A stretch of 64,000 bases of DNA from Chitinophagaceae bacterium PMP191F. Lineage in GTDB: Bacteria > Bacteroidota > Bacteroidia > Chitinophagales > Chitinophagaceae. A program made the position numbers and the translations under genes. Location of the stretch: the NCBI GenBank assembly GCA_001302245.1, contig LGYU01000016.1, positions 1 to 64,000 of the forward strand, given 5' to 3'. Under the pieces are notes generated by a model. That model saw only the letters and a program-made list of their open reading frames with translations. It was not told where the DNA came from and ran no database searches. This document shows positions 26,734 to 35,613 of the stretch, piece after piece (the stretch's first letter is position 1; each line of letters opens with the position of its first letter).

Positions 26734-27060
26734 TTACTTCTTAAACATCAAATACGCGTCAGTCGGCAACAAACCAAAACTTACCCGGTAACGCCAGAGA
26801 AGAGGTTCTTTCAGATGCAGCACGGCAAAAAAACTGAATACTACCAGAGTAGTTACTTCCTGTGTTATTTTTAACTGGAAACTATTGAAGCCATTGGTAA
26901 AACCATAGCGGTTAACCGGTACCATCAGTCAATATTCAAAGGATGCAATGTCCCTGCTTACAAGAATTACCTTCCGCAAAGGAACACTGGTATTTTAAGA
27001 TGCCCATACCACGCAAATATTATAAAGATGTTGGAAACCAGCAGCAGGAAGGATTGTACA
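26734..27060 (-). pseudogene. DUF486 (DMT-type membrane protein) pseudogene
   Basis: The minus strand encodes the recognisable body of a DUF486 small membrane protein in pieces: LLLVSNIFIIFAWYGHLK, then after a frame change at an A-rich run PLRKVILVSRDIASFEY, an in-frame TGA, then LMVPVNRYGF and the C-terminus QLKITQEVTTLVVFSFFAVL to YLMFKK. The intact family has about 110 residues in this order. With a frameshift, a stop and no proper start it cannot be functional. The ferritin gene diverges from it. Confidence 0.8.
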
Positions 27061-27113
27061 CATATTGTAAAATTGTACAATAGCAGGATAGCTAATTCTA
27101 TAAATATTGTACA
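27053..27113 (+). promoter_or_regulatory. Repeated ATTGTACA sites upstream of ferritin
   Basis: ATTGTACA occurs at 27053-27060, 27072-27079 and 27106-27113, with ATTGTAAA at 27064-27071. The middle copy is part of the perfect palindrome ATTGTACAAT (27072-27081). All lie within 85 bases of the ferritin ATG, as expected for a regulator binding several sites. The regulator is unknown. Confidence 0.4.
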
Positions 27114-27133
27114 TTTAATAATAAACCCTTGCT

Positions 27134-27649
27134 ATGATATCAGAAAAGATTGAAGCCGCATTAAACAGGCAGATAGACCTGGAAGGTTATTCGTCGATGT
27201 ATTATCTGGCTATGGCATCCTGGTGTGAAGTAAAGGGATACAATGGTGTGGCGCAGTTGCTGTACCAGCATTCTGATGAAGAACGCATGCACATGCTGAA
27301 ACTGTTCCGTTATATTAATGACCGCGGTGGTTGGGCAGTAGTACCACCGTTTGCGGCACCACAAAAAGACTTCACCAGCATTCATGAAATATTTGACATT
27401 GTACATTCTCACGAAGTAAAAGTGAGCAACGAGATCAATGCACTGGTAGAACTGTGTATACAGGAAAAAGATTATACCACACACAACTTTCTGCAGTGGT
27501 ATGTAACGGAACAGATCGAAGAGGAAAGCCTGGCCCGTAACCTGATTGACAAATTAAAACTGATTGGCGAAGACAAAGGCGGTATGTACCTGTTTGACCG
27601 AGACCTGGGCGGACCAGCAGGCTCAGGAGCTCATGCACACAAAAGCTAA
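27134..27649 (+). CDS. Ferritin
   Basis: 171 residues, the usual length. Four-helix ferroxidase pattern: ALNRQIDLEGYSSMYYLAMA with ligand Glu near residue 17, HSDEERMHMLKLF with the Glu and His ligands near 50, and EQIEEESLARNLIDKL late in the fourth helix. It stores iron as ferrihydrite inside a 24-subunit cage in the cytoplasm. A typical terminator follows, and repeated ATTGTACA sites precede it. Confidence 0.95.
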   Translation: MISEKIEAALNRQIDLEGYSSMYYLAMASWCEVKGYNGVAQLLYQHSDEERMHMLKLFRYINDRGGWAVVPPFAAPQKDFTSIHEIFDIVHSHEVKVSNEINALVELCIQEKDYTTHNFLQWYVTEQIEEESLARNLIDKLKLIGEDKGGMYLFDRDLGGPAGSGAHAHKS

Positions 27650-27698
27650 TTTGCGAATGAGTTGATGTACAGGTGAAATACAATGATACTAAAAGCAA

Positions 27699-27727
27699 AG
27701 CGGGCCGAATATTCAGCCCGCTTTTTT
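27699..27727 (+). terminator. Terminator after ferritin
   Basis: AGCGGGC pairs with GCCCGCT and is followed by TTTTT, 50 bases after the ferritin stop codon. Confidence 0.75.
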
Positions 27728-27757
27728 ATTACTTACTAACACGAAGCTTCTAAAACA

Positions 27758-27850
27758 ATTTAAAGTTATAGGTTAGATTCTGTGATATGCTTTCTTTATT
27801 TACAACGCTATAGCGTATTTGCGTTCAGCCTTAGTTATAACCTATAATTT
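27758..27850. repeat. GTTATAGGTTA modules between convergent genes
   Basis: AAGTTATAGGTTAG near 27764 and AGTTATAACCTATAA near 27835 form an imperfect inverted pair using the same GTTATAGG/CTATAAC module as the repeats at 35612-35842. The gap separates the convergent ferritin and SMC genes. Confidence 0.4.
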
Positions 27851-27857
27851 ACTACCC

Positions 27858-30800
27858 CTAATTCAGGTTTCTAAAATCTACCGGCACCAGTTTACTTACA
27901 CCGGGCTCCTGCATGGTAACACCGTAAATAACATCCACACAACTCATAGTCATTTTGTTGTGCGTAACAATAATGAACTGGCTTTCTTCACTGAACTTAC
28001 GGATCATATTGGTGAATTTACCAACGTTGGCATCATCAAGCGGCGCGTCCACCTCATCCAGGATACAGAATGGTGCAGGCTTGATCAGGTAGATAGAGAA
28101 CAGCAATGCTGTTGCAGTAAGCGTTTTCTCTCCCCCACTCAACTGGGTGATGGTTGAAGGACGTTTGCCTTTAGGCTTCGCCACAATATCAATACCGGTT
28201 TCTGCCAGGTTCTCGGGATTTTCCAGGATCAGGTCGGCAGTGTCATCTTCTGTAAACAAAGCCTTAAACACTTTCTGGAAGTTATCGCGCACCCTATTGA
28301 ATGTATCGAGGAACTGCTGGTTGGCAGTAGCTTCCACTTCCTGGATAGTTTGCATCAGGCTGTCCTTTGCTGTTACAAGATCGTTCTTTTGTTCAAGAAT
28401 AAACTCATAACGTTTTTTCATTTCCTGGAATGCTTCGATCGCTGTAGGGTTCACTTCACCCAGGTTTTCCAGGCGTTTTTTCATGCGGTCACATTTCTCC
28501 TGCAACTCTTCAACAGGTGTATCACCGGTACGCGGCTGATCAATAATATCGTCCAGATTGATCTTGAACTCTACTTGCAAGCGCTCTTTCATACCCGCCA
28601 ACTGCAGTTTCAGTTCGTTCAGTTTGTCTTTGATCTCTGCAAGCAGGTGTTCTATCTGTTCTTTTTCTTTTACCTTATGACGCAGTTCACTTTCTTTTTC
28701 ATTCAGTGCATTGCGCAGGTTATAATAAGCCTGATCAGCTTCGTTAAGACGTTTTTCCTCTTCCTCTTTTTTACGCAACAGGTCTACCAGTCCATTCTCT
28801 GCAGTGGTAAGCTCATCTGCACTGGAAGAGATACTTTCTACTGTTTGTTTTAACTGTGCCACATTGGAGTCGATCTGGTTTTTCAGATCTTTCAACTGGT
28901 TGCTTTTGAATTCCAGTTCCTGTGTCAGTGCGTTGATCTTGCTATGCTGGCGGGTAACCTGCAGATTAAATTCATTGTAACCAGCCTGTGAATTGTTATA
29001 CGCCGCTTCGGCAGACCTATAATCATCTTCTGCTACTTTCAGTTTGTCGCGTACTTCATTCAGCAGGTTTACCAGTTGCGTCCATTCATTGCGGGTGCCT
29101 TCAATGGAAGCCATTGTTTCTTCCATACTCAATTGCATTTCTTCCAGCCTGTTCTGTGAAGAGCTTTGCATACCCTGCAGGTTCTCCATTTTATTCTGGA
29201 GTGAGAACACCAGGTTGGTCAACCGGTTAATATCTTCCTGTGCCTGTTTGATGGCAGTTTCTTTCAGTTGTTCATTGTAGCCAATCACTTCATTGTGTTT
29301 GTTCTGGATAGCAGTTTTCAATCCTTCTACAATGGCTTCCTGTGCCTGGATCTCTTCGTATAATTTCTCCAGGTTCTTTGCTCGACCGATCTTTTTACCT
29401 TCAAACAGTCCTACGCTACCACCTGTCAATGCATATTTTCCTTTAACATATTTACCTGTTTTTTCCAGGATCACCGCACCGTTACTGTGGTTCAGCACAT
29501 CATCATTCTCTGCAATGAATACATTACCCAGCAGGTGCTCAGCCAGCCTGCGGTATTGCTCATCTACCTCAATTACCTGTATGGCCGGAATAGCATTGGC
29601 AATATCATGAGCGGCGGCTATATCAGCACTCTGTAATTTATCCAGCAGGAAGAAATTGGCTTTTCCTTTTTTATGTTCATCCAGCAGGTGTACGGCCTGT
29701 AAACCTTCCTGCAGGTTGTTCACTACATAATAGTTCAGGTAAGGCTCCAGTACATTCTCTACTGCTGCACGATATTCTTCTTTTACATAGATGATATCAG
29801 ACAAGATCGGTGCGGTATGATTCCAGTTTTTGTTGTTGTGCAGGAATTTTACGCTTTCCGGATAGCCTTCCATAGAATCGATCAGGCTTTTCAGCAGATC
29901 GTATTCGTTCTTTTTGGCATCCAGTTTACGACCTTCTTCACCCAATTGCTGACGCAATTGCTCCAGTTCACCCTGGGTTTGCAATATCTGTTCTTTGGTA
30001 CGTTCGTGTTGTTCCTGCAGCATCTGCAGATCGCGCTTGCGGCTTTCCAGTTCCTGTTCACGGGTCATACGTTCTTCTTCCAGTTGTTTTAACTGGCTGT
30101 AACGTACTTCACGCTCTTCTTCCAGTTGCTGTATACGCTGACGGAAGTTCTGGATAGAAGTATCTGCAACGGCTACTTTCTTCTCCGCATCAAACTGGTT
30201 GCGCTGGATACTGAGGTTTTCACCACGCAGACGATCCACATGCACACGTTTTTCATCAAACACCGTGCGTTTTTCTTCTACAGCACCTTTCAAGTCTTCC
30301 AGTTGCTGTTGCAGGCTTTCCAGTTTATTTTGTTCTTCTCCTACCTGTATGCGGGTAAATTCAATGCTTTCATCCAGTCCTTTCAGTTGTCCTTCGCTTT
30401 TATCAAGGAACTGTTGCAGGTTTTCTTCCTTTTCTTTCAGGAAATTCAGTCGCTGTGAAGCCAGATTTTTGTCGTTCTCTTTTGTACGCAGGGTTTGCAG
30501 CAATTCATTGAATTCGTACTGCATGCTTTGCAAAGCACGCTCCTTTTCAATAAACCCTACTTTTTCCTGCTCGATGGTGGCCTCTTCATTGGCAATTTCT
30601 GCTTCCAGCTTTATTCTTTTGTCCGTTTCAGTTTCAGACTGACTGTTCAGATCACGGTAGGTTACGTTAAAACCTTCCAGTGAACCTTTGGCCAGTTCAA
30701 TGCTGTATTCACGGTACTCTTTCTTGATCTCGTAGTATTTTTCTGCCTTTTTAGCCTGGTTTTCAAGGCTTTTCAACTGGTTGTTGATCTCGAACAAAAG

Positions 30801-31379
30801 GTCTTCAATACGGTTCAGATCCTGTTCGGTGGCATCCAGCTTCTGTTTGGCTTCCTTTTTACGGGTTTTGTAGATGGTGATGCCGGCAGCCTGTTCCAGC
30901 ATGCGGCGACGGCTGTTCTCTTTGTCCTTAATGATCTCATCCACCATACCCAGTTCAATAATGGCATAGCTATCAGTACTTACGCCCGTATCCATAAACA
31001 GGTTCTGGATATCCTTCAAACGACACTGTACATCATTGAGACGGTATTCACTCTCCCCGCTTTTATAGAATTTACGGGTAACAGTAACCGTATTAAATTC
31101 TGTAGGCAACAGGTTCTTCGTGTTTTCAAAGGTGAGGCTTACTTCGGCCAAACCGCTGGCAGAACGGGTTTTAGACCCATTGAACACCAGGTTTTCGAGG
31201 CTTTCGCTACGAAGATGGCTGATCTTTTGTTCGCCAATTACCCAACGGATGCTGTCGATAATATTACTCTTTCCGCACCCATTCGGACCAATTACACCGG
31301 TTATACCCTCATCAAAATTGAGCGTGGTTTTGTCGGCAAAACTCTTGAATCCTTTGATTTCTAAACTCTTTAATCGCAC
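27858..31379 (-). CDS. smc: Chromosome segregation protein SMC
   Basis: 1173 residues from GTG 31379 (VRLKSLEIKGFKSFADKT), which is where SMC proteins normally begin; a longer upstream extension is not family-like. Walker A GPNGCGKSN and QEX8-like WVIGEQ lie in the N-terminal head, two long coiled coils flank a hinge at about 500-660, and the C-terminal head carries the signature LSGGEKTLTATALL and Walker B FCILDEVDAPLDD. It forms a DNA-stimulated ATPase ring that organises and separates chromosomes; ScpA/ScpB are not in this window. Confidence 0.97.
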   Translation of the reverse strand: MRLKSLEIKGFKSFADKTTLNFDEGITGVIGPNGCGKSNIIDSIRWVIGEQKISHLRSESLENLVFNGSKTRSASGLAEVSLTFENTKNLLPTEFNTVTVTRKFYKSGESEYRLNDVQCRLKDIQNLFMDTGVSTDSYAIIELGMVDEIIKDKENSRRRMLEQAAGITIYKTRKKEAKQKLDATEQDLNRIEDLLFEINNQLKSLENQAKKAEKYYEIKKEYREYSIELAKGSLEGFNVTYRDLNSQSETETDKRIKLEAEIANEEATIEQEKVGFIEKERALQSMQYEFNELLQTLRTKENDKNLASQRLNFLKEKEENLQQFLDKSEGQLKGLDESIEFTRIQVGEEQNKLESLQQQLEDLKGAVEEKRTVFDEKRVHVDRLRGENLSIQRNQFDAEKKVAVADTSIQNFRQRIQQLEEEREVRYSQLKQLEEERMTREQELESRKRDLQMLQEQHERTKEQILQTQGELEQLRQQLGEEGRKLDAKKNEYDLLKSLIDSMEGYPESVKFLHNNKNWNHTAPILSDIIYVKEEYRAAVENVLEPYLNYYVVNNLQEGLQAVHLLDEHKKGKANFFLLDKLQSADIAAAHDIANAIPAIQVIEVDEQYRRLAEHLLGNVFIAENDDVLNHSNGAVILEKTGKYVKGKYALTGGSVGLFEGKKIGRAKNLEKLYEEIQAQEAIVEGLKTAIQNKHNEVIGYNEQLKETAIKQAQEDINRLTNLVFSLQNKMENLQGMQSSSQNRLEEMQLSMEETMASIEGTRNEWTQLVNLLNEVRDKLKVAEDDYRSAEAAYNNSQAGYNEFNLQVTRQHSKINALTQELEFKSNQLKDLKNQIDSNVAQLKQTVESISSSADELTTAENGLVDLLRKKEEEEKRLNEADQAYYNLRNALNEKESELRHKVKEKEQIEHLLAEIKDKLNELKLQLAGMKERLQVEFKINLDDIIDQPRTGDTPVEELQEKCDRMKKRLENLGEVNPTAIEAFQEMKKRYEFILEQKNDLVTAKDSLMQTIQEVEATANQQFLDTFNRVRDNFQKVFKALFTEDDTADLILENPENLAETGIDIVAKPKGKRPSTITQLSGGEKTLTATALLFSIYLIKPAPFCILDEVDAPLDDANVGKFTNMIRKFSEESQFIIVTHNKMTMSCVDVIYGVTMQEPGVSKLVPVDFRNLN

Positions 31380-31402
31380 AGTATCTATTTTTGTGAAGGA
31401 GG

Positions 31403-31429
31403 CAAATATATGTGAATAGCCATACAAAA
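31403..31429 (-). promoter_or_regulatory. Promoter candidate for SMC
   Basis: On the minus strand TATATTTG (31410-31403) matches the -7 consensus, and a TTTTG lies 14 bases upstream (31429-31425), closer than the usual 17-23. The predicted leader before the GTG start is about 17 bases. Confidence 0.35.
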
Positions 31430-31614
31430 TACAGCGCCCGCGGTTCCCAGATTCAATAAATATACACGACTTATACACAAAGAAACTGACAATAGCCCCG
31501 CCGGGACTGCCTTTGCGCATTTTGCTGGCAAAAAGTCAGGAACCAGGAAATAAAATGGCAAAGCAGGTTATTCTGAGGAGTTATTAAAAAAAATTAACAT
31601 AGATAAACTTTGAA

Positions 31615-31765
31615 GTACTAGTTTTAGCGTATACAAGTCGGAAAGCCGGGAAGACCGGAAGTCCGGAAGAAAGAAGTATGCAGAAGCTACGAGCTGTGAG
31701 CGAAAATGCAGTTGGCAGTTGTAAAGGCTTCGAGCCGCGAACGGAATACAACGTAATTCCTGACC
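31615..31765 (-). repeat. Dispersed modular intergenic repeat, partial copy
   Basis: The plus strand reads AGTCGGAAAGCCGGGAAGACCGGAAGTCCGGAAGAAAG in overlapping pieces, followed by an AGCTACGAGCTGTGAGCG block, GTTGGCAGTTGTAAAGGCT and GAATACAACG. The first blocks correspond to the GTCCGAAAGAAAGATGCA and AGCTCATGGCTCGCAGCT parts of the 16926-17121 copy. Confidence 0.5.
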
Positions 31766-31980
31766 ATCAAACAATCTAGCTATACAGGGTTTTATTATCA
31801 GTACATTGCTTTTTTCCGGAAAAAACATCAGCACACCAATCGTATACTGGCTGTACTGATCTTCCTGCTTGTGCTGCCATCGCTGAAGATCTACCTGAAT
31901 AATACAGACCTGTTTTCACGTATTCCTTACTGACAACTTTTATATCAAGGTAAAAGAGCTTTGATAGCTTACATTAAAGC

Positions 31981-32014
31981 AAAAAGGATCACCTGTAAAC
32001 AGGTGATCCTTTTT
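31981..32014. terminator. Perfect bidirectional terminator hairpin
   Basis: AAAAAGGATCACCTG is perfectly complementary to CAGGTGATCCTTTTT across a TAAA loop: 15 pairs with A and T tracts on both sides, so it can end transcripts from either strand. It lies 34 bases beyond the OmpA/TSP3 stop codon. Confidence 0.85.
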
Positions 32015-32047
32015 GTACTTTACTTTATCTGACACTATAGCGGCTTC

Positions 32048-33397
32048 TTAATTGTAATGAAGGTTCAGCTCTACCCTTCTGTTTTTGGCACGACCGGCAG
32101 CAGTTTTATTATCTGCAATCGGCTTATCCTGCCCGTAGCCCGTAGATTTCAAACGATTGCTATCAACACCTTTTTTCACCAGGTAATCGTGTACTGCTTT
32201 TGCACGGTTCTCACTCAGCCTCTGGTTAAGTTCAGCTTTACCCGTATTATCAGTATGGCCATCTACATCCAGTTTAAGATTGGCGTCTTCTGCCATCAGT
32301 TTTACCACTTCATCCAGCGATTTGTAGGATTGTGTAGCCAGCTTAGCACTGCCGGTTATAAAGAAGATCTTGCTGGCAGCCACTTCCACCCTTTTGCGTA
32401 CTTCATCTTTTACCACAGGACAACCATTGTTGGAGGCAGGTCCGGGCAGATCAGGACATTTATCTTCTTCATCATTTACGCCATCTTTGTCACGGTCAGG
32501 CACGGGACACCCCTGGTAACGCGCTACCCCCGGCATATTGGGACACTTATCTTCTTCGTCATTTATGCCATCGCCATCTGTATCCGGAATGGGGCAGCCT
32601 TGGTAACGCGCCAAACCTGCCACCGTGGGGCATTTATCATCTTTATCAGGTATGCCATCACCATCTGTATCCGGACAGCCGTTGAATTTTGCCAAACCGG
32701 GTACATCAGGACATGCATCGAGGCTATCTACCACACCATCATTATCGCGGTCTTTCTTTTCTACTACTACCGGCATAGACACTACTTTGGGTGCCGGCTT
32801 AGGTTTGGGTTTTGATATATTTTCTGTTATCCCTACAGAATAGAACAGGTTGTCATCTGCTGATGATTTATCCAGGCTGATGCGGTAATTGGCCTGTAAG
32901 AACAAGTATGTAACGCTGCTGAAATTAAGCTGAATACCTACACCGGCCGGTGCATAGGGTGTCCATGTTTTACTGTATTGTCCTACACCGATACCACCGG
33001 TAACAAAAGGCTGTATCAGGTGATTGTCTGCCAGCGGACGCAGATGCAGTGATGCTTCAAATTCGTTGGCATAGCTTTTATCGCTCGCATTGTTCTGTTT
33101 GTAATCGGTAAACAGGCCGTTGTAACGCACCGACAGATCCAGCATATTGGTCAATCCTTTCCAGTATGTAATTGAAAAACCGGGATCCATCTGTGAAACC
33201 CTGGTACCGCCGCCATGTTTTAAAACGTGACTCAGCGAATTTGCCTTGATCACATTGGGTGTTTTAAAATCGGTAGTGTTAAAACTAAAGCCAATCAAAG
33301 ATCCTTTCTTTTTGGGAGCAGGTTCGTTATCCTGTGCATATAGCATGGAAGCGCACAGCACACCTGCCAATAGCAATGCAGGTAATTTTTGGTTCAT
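32048..33397 (-). CDS. OmpA-family outer membrane protein with thrombospondin type 3 repeats
   Basis: 449 residues from ATG 33397, which starts a signal peptide (MNQKLPALLLAGVLCASMLYAQ). The N-terminal part (to about 205) is an outer-membrane beta-barrel-like domain. Four calcium-binding TSP3 repeats follow (DNDGVVDSLDACPDVPG, DGDGIPDKDDKCPTVAG, DGDGINDEEDKCPNMPG, DKDGVNDEEDKCPDLPG). The C-terminal OmpA domain (about 330-449) has DVDGHTDNTGKAELNQRLSE and the peptidoglycan-binding NRRVEL. It would link the outer membrane to the cell wall. Confidence 0.93.
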   Translation of the reverse strand: MNQKLPALLLAGVLCASMLYAQDNEPAPKKKGSLIGFSFNTTDFKTPNVIKANSLSHVLKHGGGTRVSQMDPGFSITYWKGLTNMLDLSVRYNGLFTDYKQNNASDKSYANEFEASLHLRPLADNHLIQPFVTGGIGVGQYSKTWTPYAPAGVGIQLNFSSVTYLFLQANYRISLDKSSADDNLFYSVGITENISKPKPKPAPKVVSMPVVVEKKDRDNDGVVDSLDACPDVPGLAKFNGCPDTDGDGIPDKDDKCPTVAGLARYQGCPIPDTDGDGINDEEDKCPNMPGVARYQGCPVPDRDKDGVNDEEDKCPDLPGPASNNGCPVVKDEVRKRVEVAASKIFFITGSAKLATQSYKSLDEVVKLMAEDANLKLDVDGHTDNTGKAELNQRLSENRAKAVHDYLVKKGVDSNRLKSTGYGQDKPIADNKTAAGRAKNRRVELNLHYN

Positions 33398-33781
33398 ACG
33401 TAAATATTTATTCAGGTTCAAAATGAATCAGGGGCCTTAACCAGAGAAAATCATCAACTATACCTGACTGAAATACATTGCATAATCAGTGTTATTTGAA
33501 ATAAAATATTTTATGCAGACTGGGTCGTTTGTTTTTCTTAACACTGCAGGAAACCAATTGTTCACATTGCCGGGTTGATAAATTGAAAAAAAGATGCGGT
33601 GATGGTGCAGCACATAAGGATTGGTTTACATACAATATGGGTTACTATTGCGTAAAAGTATCCAAGCCTACGCCGTGTTACAAAAACGACCCGAGAACTT
33701 TACAGATTATAAAAAATAGCCGACCTTGTAACAAATGGCAACTCCGGACAACTAACATTCTATATCATAAAACATTCCTGT
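33398..33781. other. Intergenic region, nothing distinct
   Basis: 384 bases between the divergent OmpA and LolA-fold genes. A frame running through 33529-33858 is open but has no protein-like composition and overlaps the signal peptide of the next gene. No clear promoter, hairpin or repeat was recognised. Confidence 0.35.
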
Positions 33782-34489
33782 ATGAAAAAAATAACCGGGT
33801 TCACTACCCTCTTTTTGCTACTAGCCATTATTACCGGTACACATGCCCAAACCGTTGACGACATTGTTAACAAGCACATAGAAGCCCGCGGCGGTCTTGA
33901 CAAAATACATTCGCTGCAAAGTCTGTCCATGGAAGGTACACTTCTTCAAATGGGCAACGAAGTGCAGATCAAATATTACCAGGCACATAATAAAGGCCTG
34001 AAAATTGAATTTTCGTTAATGGACCAGACAGGTTACAGTATCATTACACCTACTGCGGGTTGGTCATACAATCCCTTTGCCGGAAATACTGCTGCGGAAT
34101 CCATTCCGGAAAACCAGGTAAAACTGTCACAGGTCAGTCTTGACCTGCACGGGCCGCTGGTTGATTACCAGAGCAAGGGTAATAAGGTAGAATATCTCGG
34201 TAAAGAAAAAGTGAACGGTGCTGATTGCTACAAAATGAAAGTAACCCGTTCCAGCGGCAAAAGCGGTTTATACTACCTGGATGCCGGTTATATGCTGGTA
34301 AAGTCTGTTACCCCATCCCTCGTAAACGGTGAAGAACAGGAAGTGACCACCGAATACTCAGATTACCGTAAATCACCGGAAGGCTACCTGGTGGCCTATA
34401 AACGCAGCTCTGGGGTAGGCGATATGACTTTCAGTAAAGTAACATTCAACCCCGTACTTGATGAAAACGTGTTTAAACCATCCAATTAA
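33782..34489 (+). CDS. LolA-fold exported protein
   Basis: 235 residues. Signal peptide 1-22 (TTLFLLLAIITGTHAQ). The body has the half-barrel pattern of outer-membrane lipoprotein-sorting (LolA/LolB-like) proteins: VDDIVNKHIEARGGLDKIHS, SLSMEGTLLQMG, VEYLGKEKVNGADCYKMKV, GLYYLDAGYMLVKSV and YLVAYKRSS. Bacteroidota carry many such periplasmic proteins beside true LolA; a hydrophobic-ligand carrier role is inference. Followed by a small terminator. Confidence 0.78.
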   Translation: MKKITGFTTLFLLLAIITGTHAQTVDDIVNKHIEARGGLDKIHSLQSLSMEGTLLQMGNEVQIKYYQAHNKGLKIEFSLMDQTGYSIITPTAGWSYNPFAGNTAAESIPENQVKLSQVSLDLHGPLVDYQSKGNKVEYLGKEKVNGADCYKMKVTRSSGKSGLYYLDAGYMLVKSVTPSLVNGEEQEVTTEYSDYRKSPEGYLVAYKRSSGVGDMTFSKVTFNPVLDENVFKPSN

Positions 34490-34521
34490 AACAGATCATC
34501 GCCATATCCATTTTGTAAAAG

Positions 34522-34543
34522 CACAGGTACTTCCTGTGTTTTT
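34522..34543 (+). terminator. Terminator after the LolA-fold gene
   Basis: CACAGG pairs with CCTGTG around a five-base loop and is followed by TTTTTATTTT, 33 bases after the stop codon. Confidence 0.6.
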
Positions 34544-34583
34544 ATTTTAAGTACCTTGACCGGCAAAACCCAATAGCTGTACA

Positions 34584-35204
34584 ATGATGCTGGGCGTAGT
34601 ATTATGTGGCGGACAAAGCACCCGGATGGGCAGCGATAAGGCATTACTGCAGCTCAATGGTATTCACTGGGCACAGATAGCTGCCGGTAAACTGGCTGCA
34701 TTGCAATTACCAGTGGTATTATCAGTCAATGTTGCACAGCATGCTACTTACCAGTCCGTCTTTGCTGCAACCGAACTAATACAGGACCAGGTGCAGCCGC
34801 CTGTTGGTGGTCCGCTGGCGGGTATACTGAGCGTACACCTGTGCCACCCGCAGCAGGATCTGCTGGTACTGGCCTGTGATATGCCTGCTATGGAGACCGG
34901 CCTACTGCAATCATTAAAGGATATACAGCATACCCAAACCGCCGGTGTTTACCTGTACAGTATTAATAATGAACCAGAGCCTCTTTGTGGTTTATACACA
35001 TCAAAAGGATTGGCTGCCATTTTACAACTGCATTATTCCGGGCAATTACACCGTCACAGTATGAAATATGCATTGCAACAATTGTCGGTATACCAATTGC
35101 CTGTGCAAGCACAACAGCAAACGGCTTTCACCAACATCAATACCAAAGCAGATCTTAACAATTTGCAGTCCTGCGGCAGAACAATCAACACATACAAACG
35201 TTAA
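34584..35204 (+). CDS. mobA: Molybdenum cofactor guanylyltransferase
   Basis: 206 residues. The nucleotidyltransferase signature VVLCGGQSTRMGSDKALL (5-22) and LLVLACDMPAM (about 91-101) identify MobA, which joins GMP from GTP to molybdopterin to form the MGD cofactor. A second ATG three bases later is an equal start candidate. No other molybdenum cofactor genes are next to it; the next gene, only 19 bases on, encodes a truncated haemoglobin, so the two are likely co-transcribed. Confidence 0.9.
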   Translation: MMLGVVLCGGQSTRMGSDKALLQLNGIHWAQIAAGKLAALQLPVVLSVNVAQHATYQSVFAATELIQDQVQPPVGGPLAGILSVHLCHPQQDLLVLACDMPAMETGLLQSLKDIQHTQTAGVYLYSINNEPEPLCGLYTSKGLAAILQLHYSGQLHRHSMKYALQQLSVYQLPVQAQQQTAFTNINTKADLNNLQSCGRTINTYKR

Positions 35205-35223
35205 TATTACAAACCACACTCTC

Positions 35224-35613
35224 TTGCACGATATTCAGACTACAGACGATATAGCCCTGCTGATAAACCGTTTTTACAGTAAGGTGGTGAAAGACCCTGT
35301 TATACAACACTTCTTTACACAGGTAGTTTATTTCTCCTGGGATACTCACATCCCCATTATGATCTCGTTCTGGGATTCTATACTGCTGGGAGCAGGTACT
35401 TACAAAGGCCAGCCGATGGACAAACATTTTGCACTGCATAAACTTTCAGCAATGGAGCATCATCATTTTGAACGGTGGCTGCAACTATGGGAAACAACGG
35501 TGCTGGAACTCTATACCGGCCCGGTTGCCACAGATGCCATTGCCAGAGCCCATTCTATTGCAAGGATCATGGAGTTGAAAATGCAGGCAGGAGGGATAAG
35601 TTTTAAGTTGTAG
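35224..35613 (+). CDS. Group III truncated haemoglobin
   Basis: 129 residues from TTG 35224, which gives the normal group III length; a longer frame overlaps the end of mobA and is not family-like. Visible are the start of the globin fold (DIALLINRFYSKVVKDPVIQHFF), SFWDSILLGAGTYKGQP and the proximal-histidine motif HHFERWLQLWE (His81). Group III proteins bind haem; proposed roles are oxygen or NO handling. It follows mobA by 19 bases, pointing to a link with nitrogen-oxide or molybdoenzyme metabolism, which is inference. Confidence 0.88.
   Translation: MHDIQTTDDIALLINRFYSKVVKDPVIQHFFTQVVYFSWDTHIPIMISFWDSILLGAGTYKGQPMDKHFALHKLSAMEHHHFERWLQLWETTVLELYTGPVATDAIARAHSIARIMELKMQAGGISFKL

Larger units (their letters stand above)
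31380..32047. other. Intergenic region upstream of SMC
   Basis: 668 bases between the SMC start and the OmpA stop codon. It contains a promoter candidate (31403-31429), a copy of the dispersed modules (31615-31765), a stretch at 31757-31933 that reads as a hydrophobic peptide (RILAVLIFLLVLPSLKIYL) without any ATG, perhaps a gene remnant, and the perfect hairpin at 31981-32014. Confidence 0.5.

Noticed and set aside
26734..26925. Short minus-strand frame as an intact gene
   Set aside because: It is only the last third of a DUF486 protein; the rest is upstream in another frame with a stop, so it was called a pseudogene.
28147..30683. Several plus-strand frames opposite SMC
   Set aside because: They mirror the Gln/Glu/Leu-rich coiled coil of SMC on the other strand.
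33529..33858. Plus-strand frame of 109 residues
   Set aside because: Cysteine- and lysine-rich with no family sense, and it overlaps the signal peptide of the LolA-fold gene in another frame.
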